From contig SWDT01000144.1 of assembly GCA_009193035.1 (NCBI GenBank), positions 1 through 64,000 of the forward strand: 64,000 nucleotides of DNA, written 5' to 3'. The notes under the pieces are model-generated. The model did no database searches and had not been told where the DNA came from. It was given only the letters and a program-made list of their open reading frames with translations. The position numbers and the translations under genes are program-made. The DNA comes from Halicephalobus mephisto (lineage: Eukaryota; Nematoda; Chromadorea; Rhabditida; Panagrolaimidae). Positions within the stretch are counted from its first letter, which is position 1. Every line of letters begins with the position of its first letter. Of this stretch, positions 33,439 to 45,895 are shown piece after piece.

Positions 33439-36013
33439 AAAAGAATTTCGAAATATTATGGAGAGAATTACATAAAATTGAATATAATTTACTATCAATG
33501 AAAACACTCAACTTCTTATATCTAAAAAAATATAATTTTAATCTTTAAAAAAAAACCAAAAATTATTCAATTTTAAAATCCAACTCATAAAAATTTCGTT
33601 GGAAATTTTTTACTAATTTTTAAAAATAAAATCATCGATTTTAAATTTTATTAATGAATTTATTTTTTTAAATAGAATCTAAAAGGACTTTAAGAATGTG
33701 ACTTTTTTGAGACAAAGATACGTTATTTTATGCATCAATTTTTGTTTTTTATTTGACTCAAAGATAAAGTTTATATGCTCACAAATCACGTCGCACTTGT
33801 AGTTTGGAGCATTTTGATATCGTCGACGAAAACGGAAAATGATAAGTAATAGTGTGGACAATTATGACTAACAATGATCAAAGAAGACCATTAAAATTCG
33901 TTTCACTGAGTTATTGAAGTGAGTCAGCTGATATGCTTGATAATGTTTTGAACGATCGTCTCTGATTTTGTTTAAATCTTGTTTTCGATTTCGAGAATCT
34001 CAAATTTGCAGCTTGCTCGCAACATTTGGGGCACATTTCAATTGTTTTAAATTTTTTTATTTCATTTTAAAAATAATCTGTCATATTTGTAAATGAAATT
34101 TTCAAAAATAAACTTTATACTGCACATAATTTAGATTTTCAACATCATATTTAATACCAAAATTGAATTATTATTTAAAATTAAAAAAATTAAAAACTTT
34201 TTGCGAAATTCTACACTATTATAAAAATTAAAAATAAATTAAAAAATTTTCCGAGACAAATTTCTAGAACTTTAATTTTTTTTATTTTTTAAATCAATTT
34301 TGATTAAAATTACCAGATTTGCAATTTTGCTATTTTTTGATTCTGTATAAGGGTTTAGAAATTCAAAAAAATTGTAATAATTTTTTGAAATTAAAACTTT
34401 TTTTCAAAAAAATTAAAAAATAACAAAAATATAGTCAATACTTTGTTTAAATATTGTGCACAACTTTTCGAATGTTATATATTTATTCTTGTTTTTGTTT
34501 TAAAACCAATCACGTTAGAGCTCTTGCCAATGACGTCATATTAATGCCGCACTTTTTTAGACTTTCCGATATTAACAGATTTCGTAAATTTTGATTAATC
34601 AGAGAATTTTCAAAAAAAATAATTTTTTTGTTTACAGAAATCACATTAAAGCATATTGGTGTAAAATTTACTGTTTTAAAATTCCCAAATAGAATAGTCA
34701 ACGAAATTGAGAAATATCATCAAAAAAGATCAAAAACACAACGCCAAACGGCGTTATCACTTCAAACATAAATTTTCCACCTTGGCTGATTTCCAATTTT
34801 AGAATTAATTTTTTAAAAATTTACAAAAATAAAAAAGCAATTTTGATTCAGATGCTTTTCAAAAAATAATAATTCTGTAATCGATATGGAAGATGCATAA
34901 AAATTTGTTTATGATGTCAGTTCTGGAATTTTATTTTTTTTATTTAAAAAAGTCAAAAATTTTAATTTTTTTGTTGTAACGTATTTGTGCAATCAGAGTT
35001 GTTTTTTTATTTGCAAACATCTTTTAGTCTGTCTTGACATTGATGGGTATGATCGAGATCGGAGTTGTGTGTCCTCGAAATTCACTCAAATATTTTCCTA
35101 CTTTTCTAAGTTATGAAATAAACCTTTTTTAATTTTTATAAATTTAAAAAAGTTTGTATAAAAGTAAAAATTTGGATAATGATAAAATCAATTTTTTTGT
35201 TGTTTTTAAGTTCTTCGTATTTCTTGTTGATTTATGTTTTGAAACGTCTTTGATAAATGATGAATTGATCAAAGAATTGCGCTATGACATTGTTTAATTT
35301 TTGTTTTGTAATTTAATGGATTAATTTTAGAATTTAGTGAATCTACATTTTTTGGATCTTTTATTTTCTAGTTTTAAAGAAATTACAACGGCTGAAGATT
35401 GATAATAAAATTGTTTAAAGGTGTTATCATAAATACTCATTTCTATCATATCTTGGCCATGTTCCACTGTTAAAAAATCATTCCTCTTCATAGCGGATCG
35501 GACACTGCCATTTTTTTGCTTTTTTAATTGTTTTAATAGAAAAATGGCACCGATCGATATCCTCAATAACGATGATATATATCTTGATAGTTATTTCTAA
35601 AAATAGGATGTCTTGCAAGTAATTTCGTCATTTTCGAATCTGGCTTGTCTATTATTGATGGCAGAATTATTTTTGGTTTGACTTTAGGTTGACGAAATCG
35701 GAAAAGCACGATGTGTTTCGTGCCTTTTTGATTTCTTCTGATCTCAATTTAGTCAAAGACCTAAGGGGATGGGTACGTTGAGGACAAACTGAGATTTGAT
35801 CTGGTCGTATTGCTCATATATAGTGTCCTCAGGAGACTAGGTTATAGGTATTTTCACTTTGTTTTAAAATCGATATTTCTAATTCCTTGATTAACAAATA
35901 TTTTTTATTTGTTTTTGAATTCTTTTAGTTGACATTGTTTTGATTATTATAAAGAATCATTGAAATTATTTTATGGTTATTCTAACACCCTGTCTGTTTT
36001 TAGATTTAAAGCG
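33439..36013. other. Intergenic, very AT-rich, no gene recognised
   Basis: About 2.5 kb, the longest and most AT-rich gene-free stretch in the window, with many A- and T-runs around 33540-34400. The last part has a TCTGTTTTTAG acceptor-like site just before the ATG at 36014, suitable for spliced-leader addition. Confidence 0.6.
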
Positions 36014-36545
36014 ATGGTAGTTCGCGAAATAGATATTACGGGTTCAAACGCAACTGAGGAGTTTTCTCCAAATCTTTCATCTGAAGAAATTGATCGTGAG
36101 CTTCTTCAAGAATCTCACAATCCTACTCCTGACGACGGAAGTTTGCTTGCTGATGAGAAGGAGAAATTAGATTCTTCACATTCCTACTTCAAAAAAGTTC
36201 TCGGCAAAGGTTTCTCCAAATACAACAACAAGGAAATATGCCATCGAATCATCAAGAACTTTGAACTTCGTCCATTACATCAAGTATATGTTCTGGTTAG
36301 TTAAGTTTGACATTGAACCAAGTTTTAACAATTTTGTGTAACTATTCTAGAACACTGGAAATGAAACTTCGGAGCATCCCTACATCGCGTTACAAAACAA
36401 CGGGATCAAAATTTCTCTCGCAGCATTCCACAACCATCCGATGATCGAGGAAGTCGCACATCTCGGCAACATTGCCACAAAGTTCTACGTGGTCATCTTC
36501 AAAAATTCCCAGGAAATAAAGAAACTCTCACTTAAAAATAATTAA
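36014..36545 (+). CDS. Small soluble protein, family not recognised
   Basis: Two exons, 36014..36295 and 36351..36545, about 158 residues. The ATG at 36014 is preferred to the longer frame because a strong acceptor-like TTTTTAG lies 12 bases before it. The N-terminal half is acidic and Ser/Thr-rich (SSEEIDRELLQE). The second half is more structured: YFKKVLGKGFSKYNNK, then ICHRIIKNFELRPLHQVYVL, and in exon 2 a run of conserved-looking hydrophobic residues (FYVVIFKNS). No signal peptide or TM segment. No domain recognised, so no function is proposed. It stands alone between long spacers. Confidence 0.6.
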
Positions 36546-37172
36546 TATCAAAAGTTCCAAAAATTAGTTGTTATTATTTGGTAAAAGTATTACAGTAATT
36601 TCACATACAATTGGGGGAATTTCAAAGTGCTTTCGTCATCGATGAATTTTTATTCTTCTGTGAAATGTGATTCAGAGTCAAAAAATCAAGTTACTGGTGC
36701 AAAGCTCACGTGGTTGAATTTCTTGAAATTATTTTTTACAAATTTCTTACTGAACTAATCTCTGTTCAGTAAAGTATTAAAATCCAAAAACAACATTTCC
36801 TCTTGGCTGTTTTAGCCGACTGCTTTTTTAAAGTTTTTATATTCAAGAAAATTGGAATTTTAAAAAATGATTCTCAAATTCTGAGCAATTAGTTCCGGAA
36901 GTTATAATTTGTTATCATTTTTCATGGTATTTTTTCTTAATTAAAGTATTGATTAATCCGTGCTTTTTGTCGTTTATTTCAGTCAAGATAAAATACTAGG
37001 AATTTTACAGTAATCGTGTCTTGTTCGATTGTTGTCTTTTGCAAAAATTTAAAAAATTGAGCATTTAATTTCTTTAAATAAATATTTGATATTAAAAGTC
37101 GTTTTTTATTTTTTAGAACATAACAAAGAAACAACGGTTATCTTTTCGTTGTTCTTTTAAAAAAGTGCTTGT
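36546..37172. other. Intergenic, no gene recognised
   Basis: AT-rich spacer between the small gene at 36014 and the LINE insertion. Confidence 0.6.
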
Positions 37173-37184
37173 TTGTCCACTATA
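37173..37184. repeat. Target-site duplication, left
   Basis: TTGTCCACTATA, identical to 37739-37750 on the other side of the truncated LINE; a hallmark of target-primed reverse transcription. Confidence 0.88.
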
Positions 37185-37738
37185 GCTAAAACGACGACTA
37201 ATCGAACAGTGCATCAAGCCAGCAGTCCTCTATGGTTGCGAAACTTGGGCGCTAACGAAAGTTGCTGGTCTGAAGCTTATCAGAGGCCAAAGAAGAATAG
37301 AAAGAGCTATACTGGGAGTCCGACTGTCAGATGAGATCAGTTCGAAAGCTATCAGAAAGAGAACAAATCTCTCTGACTGGGCAACCAGTGCTCTTAAACG
37401 CAAATGGAAGTTTGCGGTGAAAATAGTGAAGCAGACGAACCCGGACTGGGCGAAGCTGACGACGCTCTGGAAACCAAAGACAATCAGGCCACTTAGAAGA
37501 CCACGAACACGCTGGACAGATGACCTAGCTGACAAAGTTGAATGCCGGAAGACAATTTTCGATGTGACGAAGCAGACCCTCCTACCAATCCGGGCTAACA
37601 CCTACGCACGTCACCAACGAAACAGATGGATCAAAGAAGCAAACAATTAAAATTGAAAAAATTTAATTTGTTTAAGTTTGAAATTGTATTGTTTGTAAAT
37701 TTGATATAGTGCGAAATAGGAATAAAAGTAAAGTAAAG
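37185..37738 (+). mobile_element. 5'-truncated non-LTR retrotransposon (LINE) copy
   Basis: An open frame from 37186 to 37650 encodes the carboxy end of a LINE reverse-transcriptase protein: PAVLYGCETWALTK, GQRRIERAILGV and PRTRWTDDLADK are typical of the region after the RT domain in RTE- and jockey-like elements. The upstream RT and endonuclease portions are missing. After the stop an A-rich 3' end finishes in a short AAAGT-type tandem tail. The insertion is bounded by an exact 12-base duplication, TTGTCCACTATA, at 37173-37184 and 37739-37750. The frame is uninterrupted, so insertion is probably recent, but this copy cannot move on its own. Confidence 0.88.
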
Positions 37739-37750
37739 TTGTCCACTATA
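37739..37750. repeat. Target-site duplication, right
   Basis: TTGTCCACTATA, exact match to 37173-37184, directly following the AAAGT-type tail of the insertion. Confidence 0.88.
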
Positions 37751-38199
37751 TGCCATCCAATTAATTTCAATTAAAACACATTATTTATGAAATACTCCAC
37801 ATTATGGTTAATAATTATTAAATTTGATCCATTTTGAATGCTCATCAATTTTCCTTCTTAGTACGGTGGGCTTAAATCAATGTCAATGTTAGACTTCAAG
37901 AAATCTACTTCATAACTTTCAGAATATATCTTCACATCCATCGATGTAATCTCCCTTCTACAAAGTCCCTATTTTTGCAACTTGAAATTCATTTAAAAAA
38001 TAGATTATACATAAATTGAGGACAAATTTCTTCCAAAATTAAATTTTTAATTGATTGCAAAAACAAAAAATAAACTCATGTCCTATCATTGACAAGTACG
38101 CACATTTTTAAGAATCAAATGCAGTCTCAACAAACACCTCTAGTTTCAGCAGTAGTGTAAACAAAGGACATACATTTGAATTCTATTTTTTCAACCAAA
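37751..38199. promoter_or_regulatory. Upstream region of CYP33-like gene
   Basis: About 450 AT-rich bases after the LINE target duplication. No individual element could be assigned. Confidence 0.35.
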
Positions 38200-39761
38200 A
38201 TGTTGCTTTGGATATTTTTCATTTTGTTTTTGATTGTTATCTGTTACAACTGTTATTGGAAACGAAGGAATTTGCCTCCAGGACCTATGCCTGTTCCTGT
38301 TATTGGAAACATGTTGTCCTTGATGTTGAATCCACCTCCGTTTCCATTTCTAGATTGGAGAAAGCAGTACGGCGATGTTTTTACTTTCTGGCAAGGAGAA
38401 AAGCCTCAAGTTATTGTTACCAATTACGATTTACTGATTGAACACTTTGTGAAAGACGGTGATGCTTTTGCCGGCAGACCTATTGGAAATATGGATTTAT
38501 TGGAATTTGCTCGGAATGGAAGAAATGGGATTATTTTCACGGATGGAGATGTGTGGAGAGAGATCCGGAGATTCAGCTTGCATACTTTGAGGGACTTTGG
38601 ATTGGGGAGGAATCTGATGCAGGAGAGGATCCTCGACGAAGTCTCTCACATGATTTCAACCATAAGAGAGAAGAATCGAGAAAACCCAGGACAATCCCAA
38701 AGCATCCAAGATCACATCGACATCTCTGTAGGCAGTATTATCATGCAATTAATTTTCGGTTATAGATACAGTTCTGTGAGTTCGGAAAAAATAATCAGTA
38801 AATAATTAAAGCTATTCTTTAGACTCCAGAAAAACAAGCAGAATTTTTCGAATTCAAAAAAGCTATCAATGATTTGATGGCAAGCTTCGGAACCGTTTCT
38901 GGAGCTGTTCTTCTTTGTTCAAAGCCAGAAAGATTCAAAAAGTGGCCGGTTTTGGGAACTACGTATAGTTATATAAAGTCTTTAAGAAATAAATTATGGA
39001 ATATGATAGAAAAAAATATCGAAAAAAAGAGGAAGGAAATCGATTTCAATTCATACTCTGATCCAGTTGATTACACTGAAGCATTTTTGCGAAAACAACA
39101 TGAATTCGAGACAAAAGAGACCAAATCAGAAGTCTTCAATCAAGATCAACTAACTGGAATCTTGTTTGATATGTGGGTGGCGGGTCAAGAGACGACGTCA
39201 AACACCCTTGGGTGGGGTTGTATCTACCTCATAAACCGACCAGATATTCAAAGAAGAATCCAACAGGAATTAGACAGAGTCGTCGGCAGTGATAGACTCA
39301 TCACAGTTGAAGACAAACCAAAACTACCCTACCTTAACGCCGTCATTGCGGAGATGCAAAGAACTGGCAACATAATTTCAGCCAACGTTCAGCATCGAGT
39401 TACAAAAGATGTCACTGTCAATGGATATTATATCCCGAAAGATACAGAAATCGTTGATCAGATATCTTGTGTTCTCTATGATTCAAAAATTTTCCCTTGT
39501 CCATCTGAATTCCGACCAGAAAGACATTTGGACGAAAATGGAGATTTCAAACCTCATCCGGCACTTCTTCCATTTGGTGTTGGAAAAAGAATCTGCCCTG
39601 GAGAAAGCCTGGCTAGAATGGAACTGTTCCTATTTACTGCGAATATTTTACACAATTTCAAATTGCTTTCCGATGACGGTAAGCCTCTTAACGAAGAACG
39701 AAAGCTGAGAGGAACTGTCCCACCTCCGAAGTTCACATGTAAGATTATTGAACGACATTAG
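38200..39761 (+). CDS. Cytochrome P450, CYP33-like (copy 1 of a pair)
   Basis: Two exons, 38200..38775 and 38823..39761, about 504 residues. The ATG begins the membrane anchor (MLLWIFFILFLIVICYNCYW), followed by NLPPGPMPVPVIGNM. The C-helix reads DVWREIRRFSLHTLRDFG, helix I AGQETTSNTLGW, and the haem loop LPFGVGKRICPGES with the axial Cys near residue 446. The usual Glu of ExxR is present but the Arg context is AEMQRTGN. CYP33 enzymes are ER monooxygenases of xenobiotics and fatty acids. Two exon segments (38526-38764 and 39171-39347) are practically identical to copy 2 at 43142, while the rest of the protein is clearly diverged. Confidence 0.92.
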
Positions 39762-40048
39762 AAGCTTAAGCAAAAACGTCATTTATTCTTCTGTTGGAAT
39801 AAACTAAAAACATTGGATTAACATCAATGATATAATGGAAATCTATGATCACAATGTTCATCATACTAGCTTTTTCTAATGGCACCGTTGATCTTACAAA
39901 ATTTCTTGATTTTGGTATGTAATCTTACTAAAAATAAAACATGGAATTTATCTTTTCATGATATTGGAAGAATGTACATCACTTCTGGCTGTTTAGTCCA
40001 AAAGTAATCATATATGCAGAAGGAGAGTAAAAACCAACGTCCATTTCG

Positions 40049-41268
40049 TCAAACATCAGGTGCTTGGATGTGGATAGATGGTACCATTGTGGTCTCCAAC
40101 ATATTTCTTCGTACTGGAGTTACTGTGGTGCTGTATCCCAGGATTCTGTGCATGGAAGTGGTAAATTTCTGCGAAGTCTCGTAAAGACCAGATATCCAAA
40201 GTATCTTCTTGACTTCAGTCCTTAATGGTTTATTGAACAACAAATAAGATATACCTGCAGCTCCATGACTGCTCAACCAGCAGAGTTCCCCGACTACAAC
40301 CAGCCAGACCGGAGGTGGGTAGAATTGCATGAATACCTAGAAGTTGTTAATGATTTGAGCTTTTAATTAGTGTTAAACCAACGTAAATTGGTGCCGCAAT
40401 ACAAGATCCGGTGCAAATTAAAAAGGATAAAATAAAAGTTTGTCTCTGCATCTGAGTGATTTTAACTGTCGAAAAAAATCGGGACTTGATGGTCATGTAA
40501 ATACACAAAGTTGAGTAAGTAAGGACAAGGACAACAACGACGCTGATGTTATGAATCGAGTGGCCCAAATGAGGGTACTGTAATTAAGAAAAGTATATTT
40601 TCAATTAATTTCACAACAATTCTCACGTTTTCGTCGTTTACAGTTCCGTTTCTCTCTGGGGTCCCTAAAAATGGATCGAAGAAATAAGCATACATGTTGG
40701 AGTTGTAAATGACTGGTGAATGGAAGAAGAAAAAATAACAAAAGTAAGTTATCGGGATGATGAACCAAAAATAAACTCTTCTTCCATTGAATAAGCATTG
40801 TGCGAATTCGTGATGGATCATGTCCATGCATCTGTTGATCGCAAGCAACATACAGGTGGAAGAAGCAGCTCCCCAGACTCCCACACAGAGAGATCCTATT
40901 ACGTAATTAGTTGTAGGAGCCATACAATACACCATCCCGACGACAGCTCCGTAGCCTGGATAGAACCCACTTATAGGAATGGCCATGCAGTCGCAAATCC
41001 CGAGGAAGAACATAATTTTGTAACAAGACTGGGCCATTAAGTTCGACTTTATAAAAGCCACCATAAAAGGCAAAAGAATCGTCTAAAACCAAGTTCCAAA
41101 AAGATAAGCAAAGCTACAGTAACCAACCAAGTATACGGTCCCCAGCACAATGTAGACCAACGCCAAGCGGACGTTCTTGTTTCCGTAGGTATTCCATTCT
41201 TCATAAGTTCTTCCAGAGCAGTTGTAGTAGGTGTCGACATGTTCATGATTGAAAATAAAAGTATTCAT
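40049..41268 (-). CDS. Serpentine chemoreceptor, Srt-like
   Basis: Four exons, complement(41128..41268, 40627..41082, 40383..40577, 40049..40336), all phase-0 junctions, about 359 residues. The N-terminus has YYNCSGRTYEEW before TM1. SCYKIMFFLGICDCMAIPIS in TM2, a Cys in YCMAPTTNY before TM3, and CMLLAINRCMDM after TM3 are features of the Srt class. QRQTFILSFLICTG marks TM6 and WLSSHGAAGISYLLFNKPLR TM7. Srt receptors are G-protein-coupled chemosensory receptors specific to nematodes. Introns 1 and 3 share the donor GTTGGTT. No lesion is seen. It is convergent with the P450 ending at 39761. Confidence 0.87.
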
Positions 41269-43141
41269 TTTGTAAGAGTAAAGTAGGAAAAAATTCTTTA
41301 CAACAAACTAGCGAATGAAGCAAATGCTTCTCTTAAACTATGGCAAGACTTAATTACCGGAAGACCTACAATAACTTTACAAAATAATTTGTGTAATTTC
41401 TGAAAATGTTTACTAACGATTAACAACTTACATTCTCAGCATCATCGAGTGTAAGTTAATCCTTAGGTACTTTTTCAGTAAATGAATTAGACTTTTTGGT
41501 TTTATTACACATCGAGACTTTAAGAATGACTATTAAATTGTTCATGAACTTTAGTCAAATACATTAAAACGATGAAATATATCTTATTTTAATGAAAAAA
41601 ATGCGAAAGAAAACGTTTATAAAGATCCTTAAACCGAGCAACGAAATCCCTAATGAGACAGGAATGCTGTTTCTGAAGTCGTTGTTAATGATTCTGATGC
41701 CCACGATCATGTTTTTTAGCGTTCGTTGAATTTTTATCTGGAGATTTTTTAGAATCTCATGACAGATTACGAAAATCGCTTGTTTTTGGAGCTCAAAAAG
41801 ATGTAATAGATAATTACTTATTTTCGACATCAAAATGTACTAAATTTAGATATACAGTATTTTCTGTCGAAGGAAGCAGAAGGAATGTTAATAATGGTAT
41901 TTAAAGTTTAAAACTATATTTTAATACATAATTAATCGTCCAAAGTTTTAATGAAGTACGAAGAAATCATTATTTTTATAATCTCGGAAATAGAAGGAAT
42001 AATTGTTTTCTCTACAACATTCATTCTGAACCACTCCGATCAAACAGGAAGTCTGACAACAATCTACGGTTTAGATTACTTTAAGTTCCTAAAAAGTTGT
42101 CTAAGTAAAATAAAACTATTTATATCCAAATAACTCATCCACACGGATTTATTATCTTCCAAGGTCATTCGTTATCGAGAAAGCACATTCATTGCATGTC
42201 TGATTACATAATGAACATGATTAAAAACGCAATTCTTACGAAACTATCTTGAAAGTTGATGATACTTTGAAGAATCAAAGAAGTATATCAATAATTTTTT
42301 ATTTTGACTAAATTCATGCCAAATTGTTTGTCGAAATTTCACAATTATGTTCTTGACGAAATTGAGACAGAAAAACTAATACTTTCTTTTTAAAATTATT
42401 GCTTCTTAACTCCGGGGCGATAATATTTTTTTTTGTTAATTGCGACATATCTGAGGAAAGTTTCAAAGTTCTAAAATTTGACGAAATTCTAAATAATCAT
42501 GATGAACGTCATTCTCAAAGATTAAAAAAAATATAGAGCTGTGACTTTAAAAACGGATTTACTAAAGCCCATTAGAAACAAAATTACCCCTACCGTAAGA
42601 AAACGGAATCTTTTATTACGTTCATAACCTGAACTTTATGCTCTTAAAGTTATAATAACGCAAAATAAATGCATCACCGAAGAGGAAATAAGACGTTCGA
42701 TATTTTGAATGACGTCTGGTTTATGATACATCCTAAAGCCTTTTTAATTATTTTTGCACTGTGTCGATTACTCCAATCCGGATATTTTGATTCCTTCTAT
42801 AATTTTCTTTATGCAATATAGAAATAAAAATAAAAATGAAATCACTGTAATTTTCTTTTCAAACAAAGTTAATCTTTCTCTCAAACTAACAAGATTTATG
42901 AACTTGAAATAATAGTTTTATTTCATTGAATATATTATGTTTTTCAAATTGTGAATTTTTTAAGTGCATTTCATCAGTTAGAATTGATTAAAGTGCACCT
43001 ATCATGTGTCTTGTTTGCTTTGTCAGCAACCAGCGACGTCGATGTGTTCTTGAAAAGAAATAACGATTTATTTTCATCTATGTAGCTTTCAGTCCAGTGT
43101 GTACTCAAACAAAAAAATTTTCTAAAATCCAATCAGTAAAA
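41269..43141. other. Intergenic, no gene recognised
   Basis: Upstream space shared by the Srt gene (minus) and CYP33 copy 2 (plus). It contains two chance frames of 60-89 codons (41564-41833 on -, 41951-42133 on +) lacking family features. Confidence 0.55.
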
Positions 43142-44710
43142 ATGATTGGTTTTTTGTTGTTCTTATTTTCTTCCATTCTGATATTTTATAATTGTTACTG
43201 GAAACGACGAGGTCTGCCTCCAGGTCCTATGCCTTTGCCTATTTTCGGAAACATTATATCATTGGCATTTAAGCCGCCTCCAAATGCATTTATTGATTGG
43301 AAGAAAAAATACGGAGGAGTGTTCACCTACTGGGAAGGAGAAGTTCCTCAGATAATCATCACGGATATGGATTTAATCAATGAACATTTCGTCAAAGATG
43401 GAGAGACTTTTGCCGGAAGAGCTATTCATAATTTGGAAACGTTAGAGTTAACGAAAAACGGGAAAACTGGGATTATTTTCACGGATGGAGATGTGTGGAG
43501 AGAGATCCGGAGATTCAGCTTGCATACTTTGAGGGACTTTGGATTGGGGAGGAATCTGATGCAGGAGAGGATCCTCGACGAAGTCTCTCACATGATTTCA
43601 ACCATAAGAGAGAAGAATCGAGAAAACCCAGGACAATCCCAAAGCATCCAAGATCACATCGACATCTCTGTAGGCAGTATTATCATGCAATTAATTTTCG
43701 GTTATAAATACTCAGGGGTAAATTAATAATCTAATAATTACGTTCATTAATCTAAATCCCTCTTTTAGTCTGTCGAAACACAAAAAGAATTTGTGGAATT
43801 TAAAGGAGTTATCGACAAAATGATGAAAGCTTACGGAACGCTCTTCGGCCTCATCCTTGCTATTTCCACAAATGTCCATAGGTACAAAAACTGGCCGTTC
43901 TTGTCTTCATACTACAATACCATGGAATCGTTCAAGAACAAACTTTGGAAAATGCTCGAAAACAACGTCGAAAGAAGAAGAAAAGAAATTGACTTTGAAA
44001 TCAATGCAGAACCGCTTGATTATGCTGAGGCATTTCTGCGAAAACAATATGAATTGGAAACGAAAGGCATCAAATCTGAGACATTTAGTATGGAAAATTT
44101 TACAGCAGCCTTGTTTGACATGTGGGTGGCGGGTCAAGAGACGACGTCGAACACCCTTGGGTGGGGTTGTATCTACCTCATAAACCGACCAGATATTCAA
44201 AGAAGAATCCAACAGGAATTAGACAGAGTCGTCGGCAGTGATAGACTCATCACAGTTGAAGACAAACCAAAACTACCCTACCTTAACGCCGTCATTACTG
44301 AAATTCAGCGGATGGCTAACATTTTTACCCTCAACGTTCACCATCGAGTGATGAAAGACGTTACCATTAAGGGTTACCATGTTCCAAAAGATACTGTAGT
44401 TGTTGATCAAATTAGCTGCGTTCTCTATGACCCTGAAATCTTCGCTTGTCCATTGGAGTTCAGGCCGGAGAGACACTTGGATGAGAACGATGAATTTAAG
44501 CCGCATCCAGCTGTGATTCCATTTGGAGTGGGGAAGAGAGCTTGTCTTGGAGAAGGATTGGCGAGGATGGAGTTATTCCTGTTTATCGCTAACATTTTTC
44601 ATCAATTCAAGTTAATTGCTGATGAAAACAAGCCTCTAAATGAAGAAAGAAAAATGGTCGGAATTTGTCAGCCTCCTATATTTGTTTGTAAGATTGTTGA
44701 GAGGCATTAG
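43142..44710 (+). CDS. Cytochrome P450, CYP33-like (copy 2 of a pair)
   Basis: Two exons, 43142..43717 and 43769..44710, about 505 residues, same structure and intron phase as copy 1. The anchor MIGFLLFLFSSILIFYNCYW is followed by LPPGPMPLPIFGN. AGQETTSNTLGW, an ITEIQRM version of the ExxR region, and IPFGVGKRACLGEG with the haem-ligand Cys are all present. Segments 43468-43706 and 44120-44296 match copy 1 essentially base for base. Likely an ER monooxygenase with a substrate range different from copy 1, because the N-terminal and C-terminal thirds differ. Confidence 0.92.
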
Positions 44711-44931
44711 CAGTATTTTGTGTGAATACTTAATTTTTGTATTCAAAACAATATTTTAATTGATAAAGTACTTTTGATTATGTGAGCTAACAAAGAGTTG
44801 TGAAAATTCGTTTATGATTCACTAAATTAAATATTGTAAAATTGGGCTCATCTTGGGACATACTGCATTAAAAACATTGATATGTAGGAATAATTACAAT
44901 TCCAATATAAAAACAGAACTAATCTACAAAC

Positions 44932-45895
44932 TCAACGATTCGCCGTCTGCAGGTTGTCGGAAAATCCGAATCGTACTTGTAATTGGATTTTCCTGCCGTT
45001 GAGGTCCTTAACGGGTCTCACATTTGCTGGATATCCCAAGTATTTACCTTTCCTAATTTCCCTCAGAACAGACAAGTGATCTCTACTAATGCTAATAGGA
45101 ACGGACAAGAGAGTCCAAATGACGGATTCATCACAGCCAGGTGTAGTTAAAGACCCTTCATATCGATAAAACATTTGCTTTACTAACGGAAGTAACTTTT
45201 CTGGGGCCATTCTATACTGTATACTAGCTCCAGACTCAGCATTTCTCATCTTTTCCAACCCAGGCATGAGATCAACAAAATAGCGATTGTCAAAGGTGAT
45301 GACTCTGAAGACCGCAAGGGCCATAAGTCCATCTTGTTCAAGTTTGGCTTCCTGTAGGGTTTTGTTCTCCTTTACATGAAGAAAGTGGATCTCCAGAGGG
45401 AAATGGTTCCCATATAAAGTGTGTTCAGATCCATTGCTATTAAAATCCGACCAATGGAAATGGAGTTGAAGAAGCTTGTATCTGTGTTTCAGCCCACCTC
45501 CAGAAATAGTTGGCTGTTCAGAATTCCAGTTTCTAAAGCCATGGATTTCCACTATAAAATCAGTTAATCATTAAAAATCACAAAAAATAAAATCTCTCAC
45601 CAGTTTCTCCGTGATTTACAATTTCTACATTGCCTTCTTTTTCATAATTTGTAAAAACTAAATTATTGAAGGTTGTTGGAACAATGTTCTTCAAGCTGAT
45701 ATCAATAGGAGATTGTCTTTTCCCAGTGCTACAGTGTCCTAACCAATGGTCGGGGTCTTCCGAACCATCTCCGTATGTGAATTTATCGTCAATACCTAAA
45801 TTAAACAATTTTAATAAATTAAACAATTAATTAAATTACAAACCCTTGACGCTGGGGATGCAGTGAATTAAAAGCAGAGAGATAATCAACATCAT
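44932..45895 (-). CDS. Secreted alpha-carbonic anhydrase
   Basis: Three exons, complement(45844..45895, 45601..45795, 44932..45551), about 288 residues. Residues 1-18 form a signal peptide (MMLIISLLLIHCIPSVKG). The domain begins DPDHWLGHCSTGKRQSPIDI. Zinc ligands are seen in LQLHFHW (two His) and PLEIHFLH (third His), and the GSEHT stretch and the SLTTPGCDESVIW threonine region are conserved. The His of IVNHGETVE aligns with the proton-shuttle His64 of CA II. These enzymes interconvert carbon dioxide and bicarbonate; with a signal peptide this one should act outside the cell or in the secretory path. Two cysteines (GHC and TTPGC) are placed as in secreted CAs that form a disulfide. No GPI signal evident. 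Confidence 0.93.

Noticed and set aside
41564..42133. Two frames of 60-89 codons between the Srt and P450 genes
   Set aside because: Hydrophobic but AT-driven composition, no splice partners and no family motifs.
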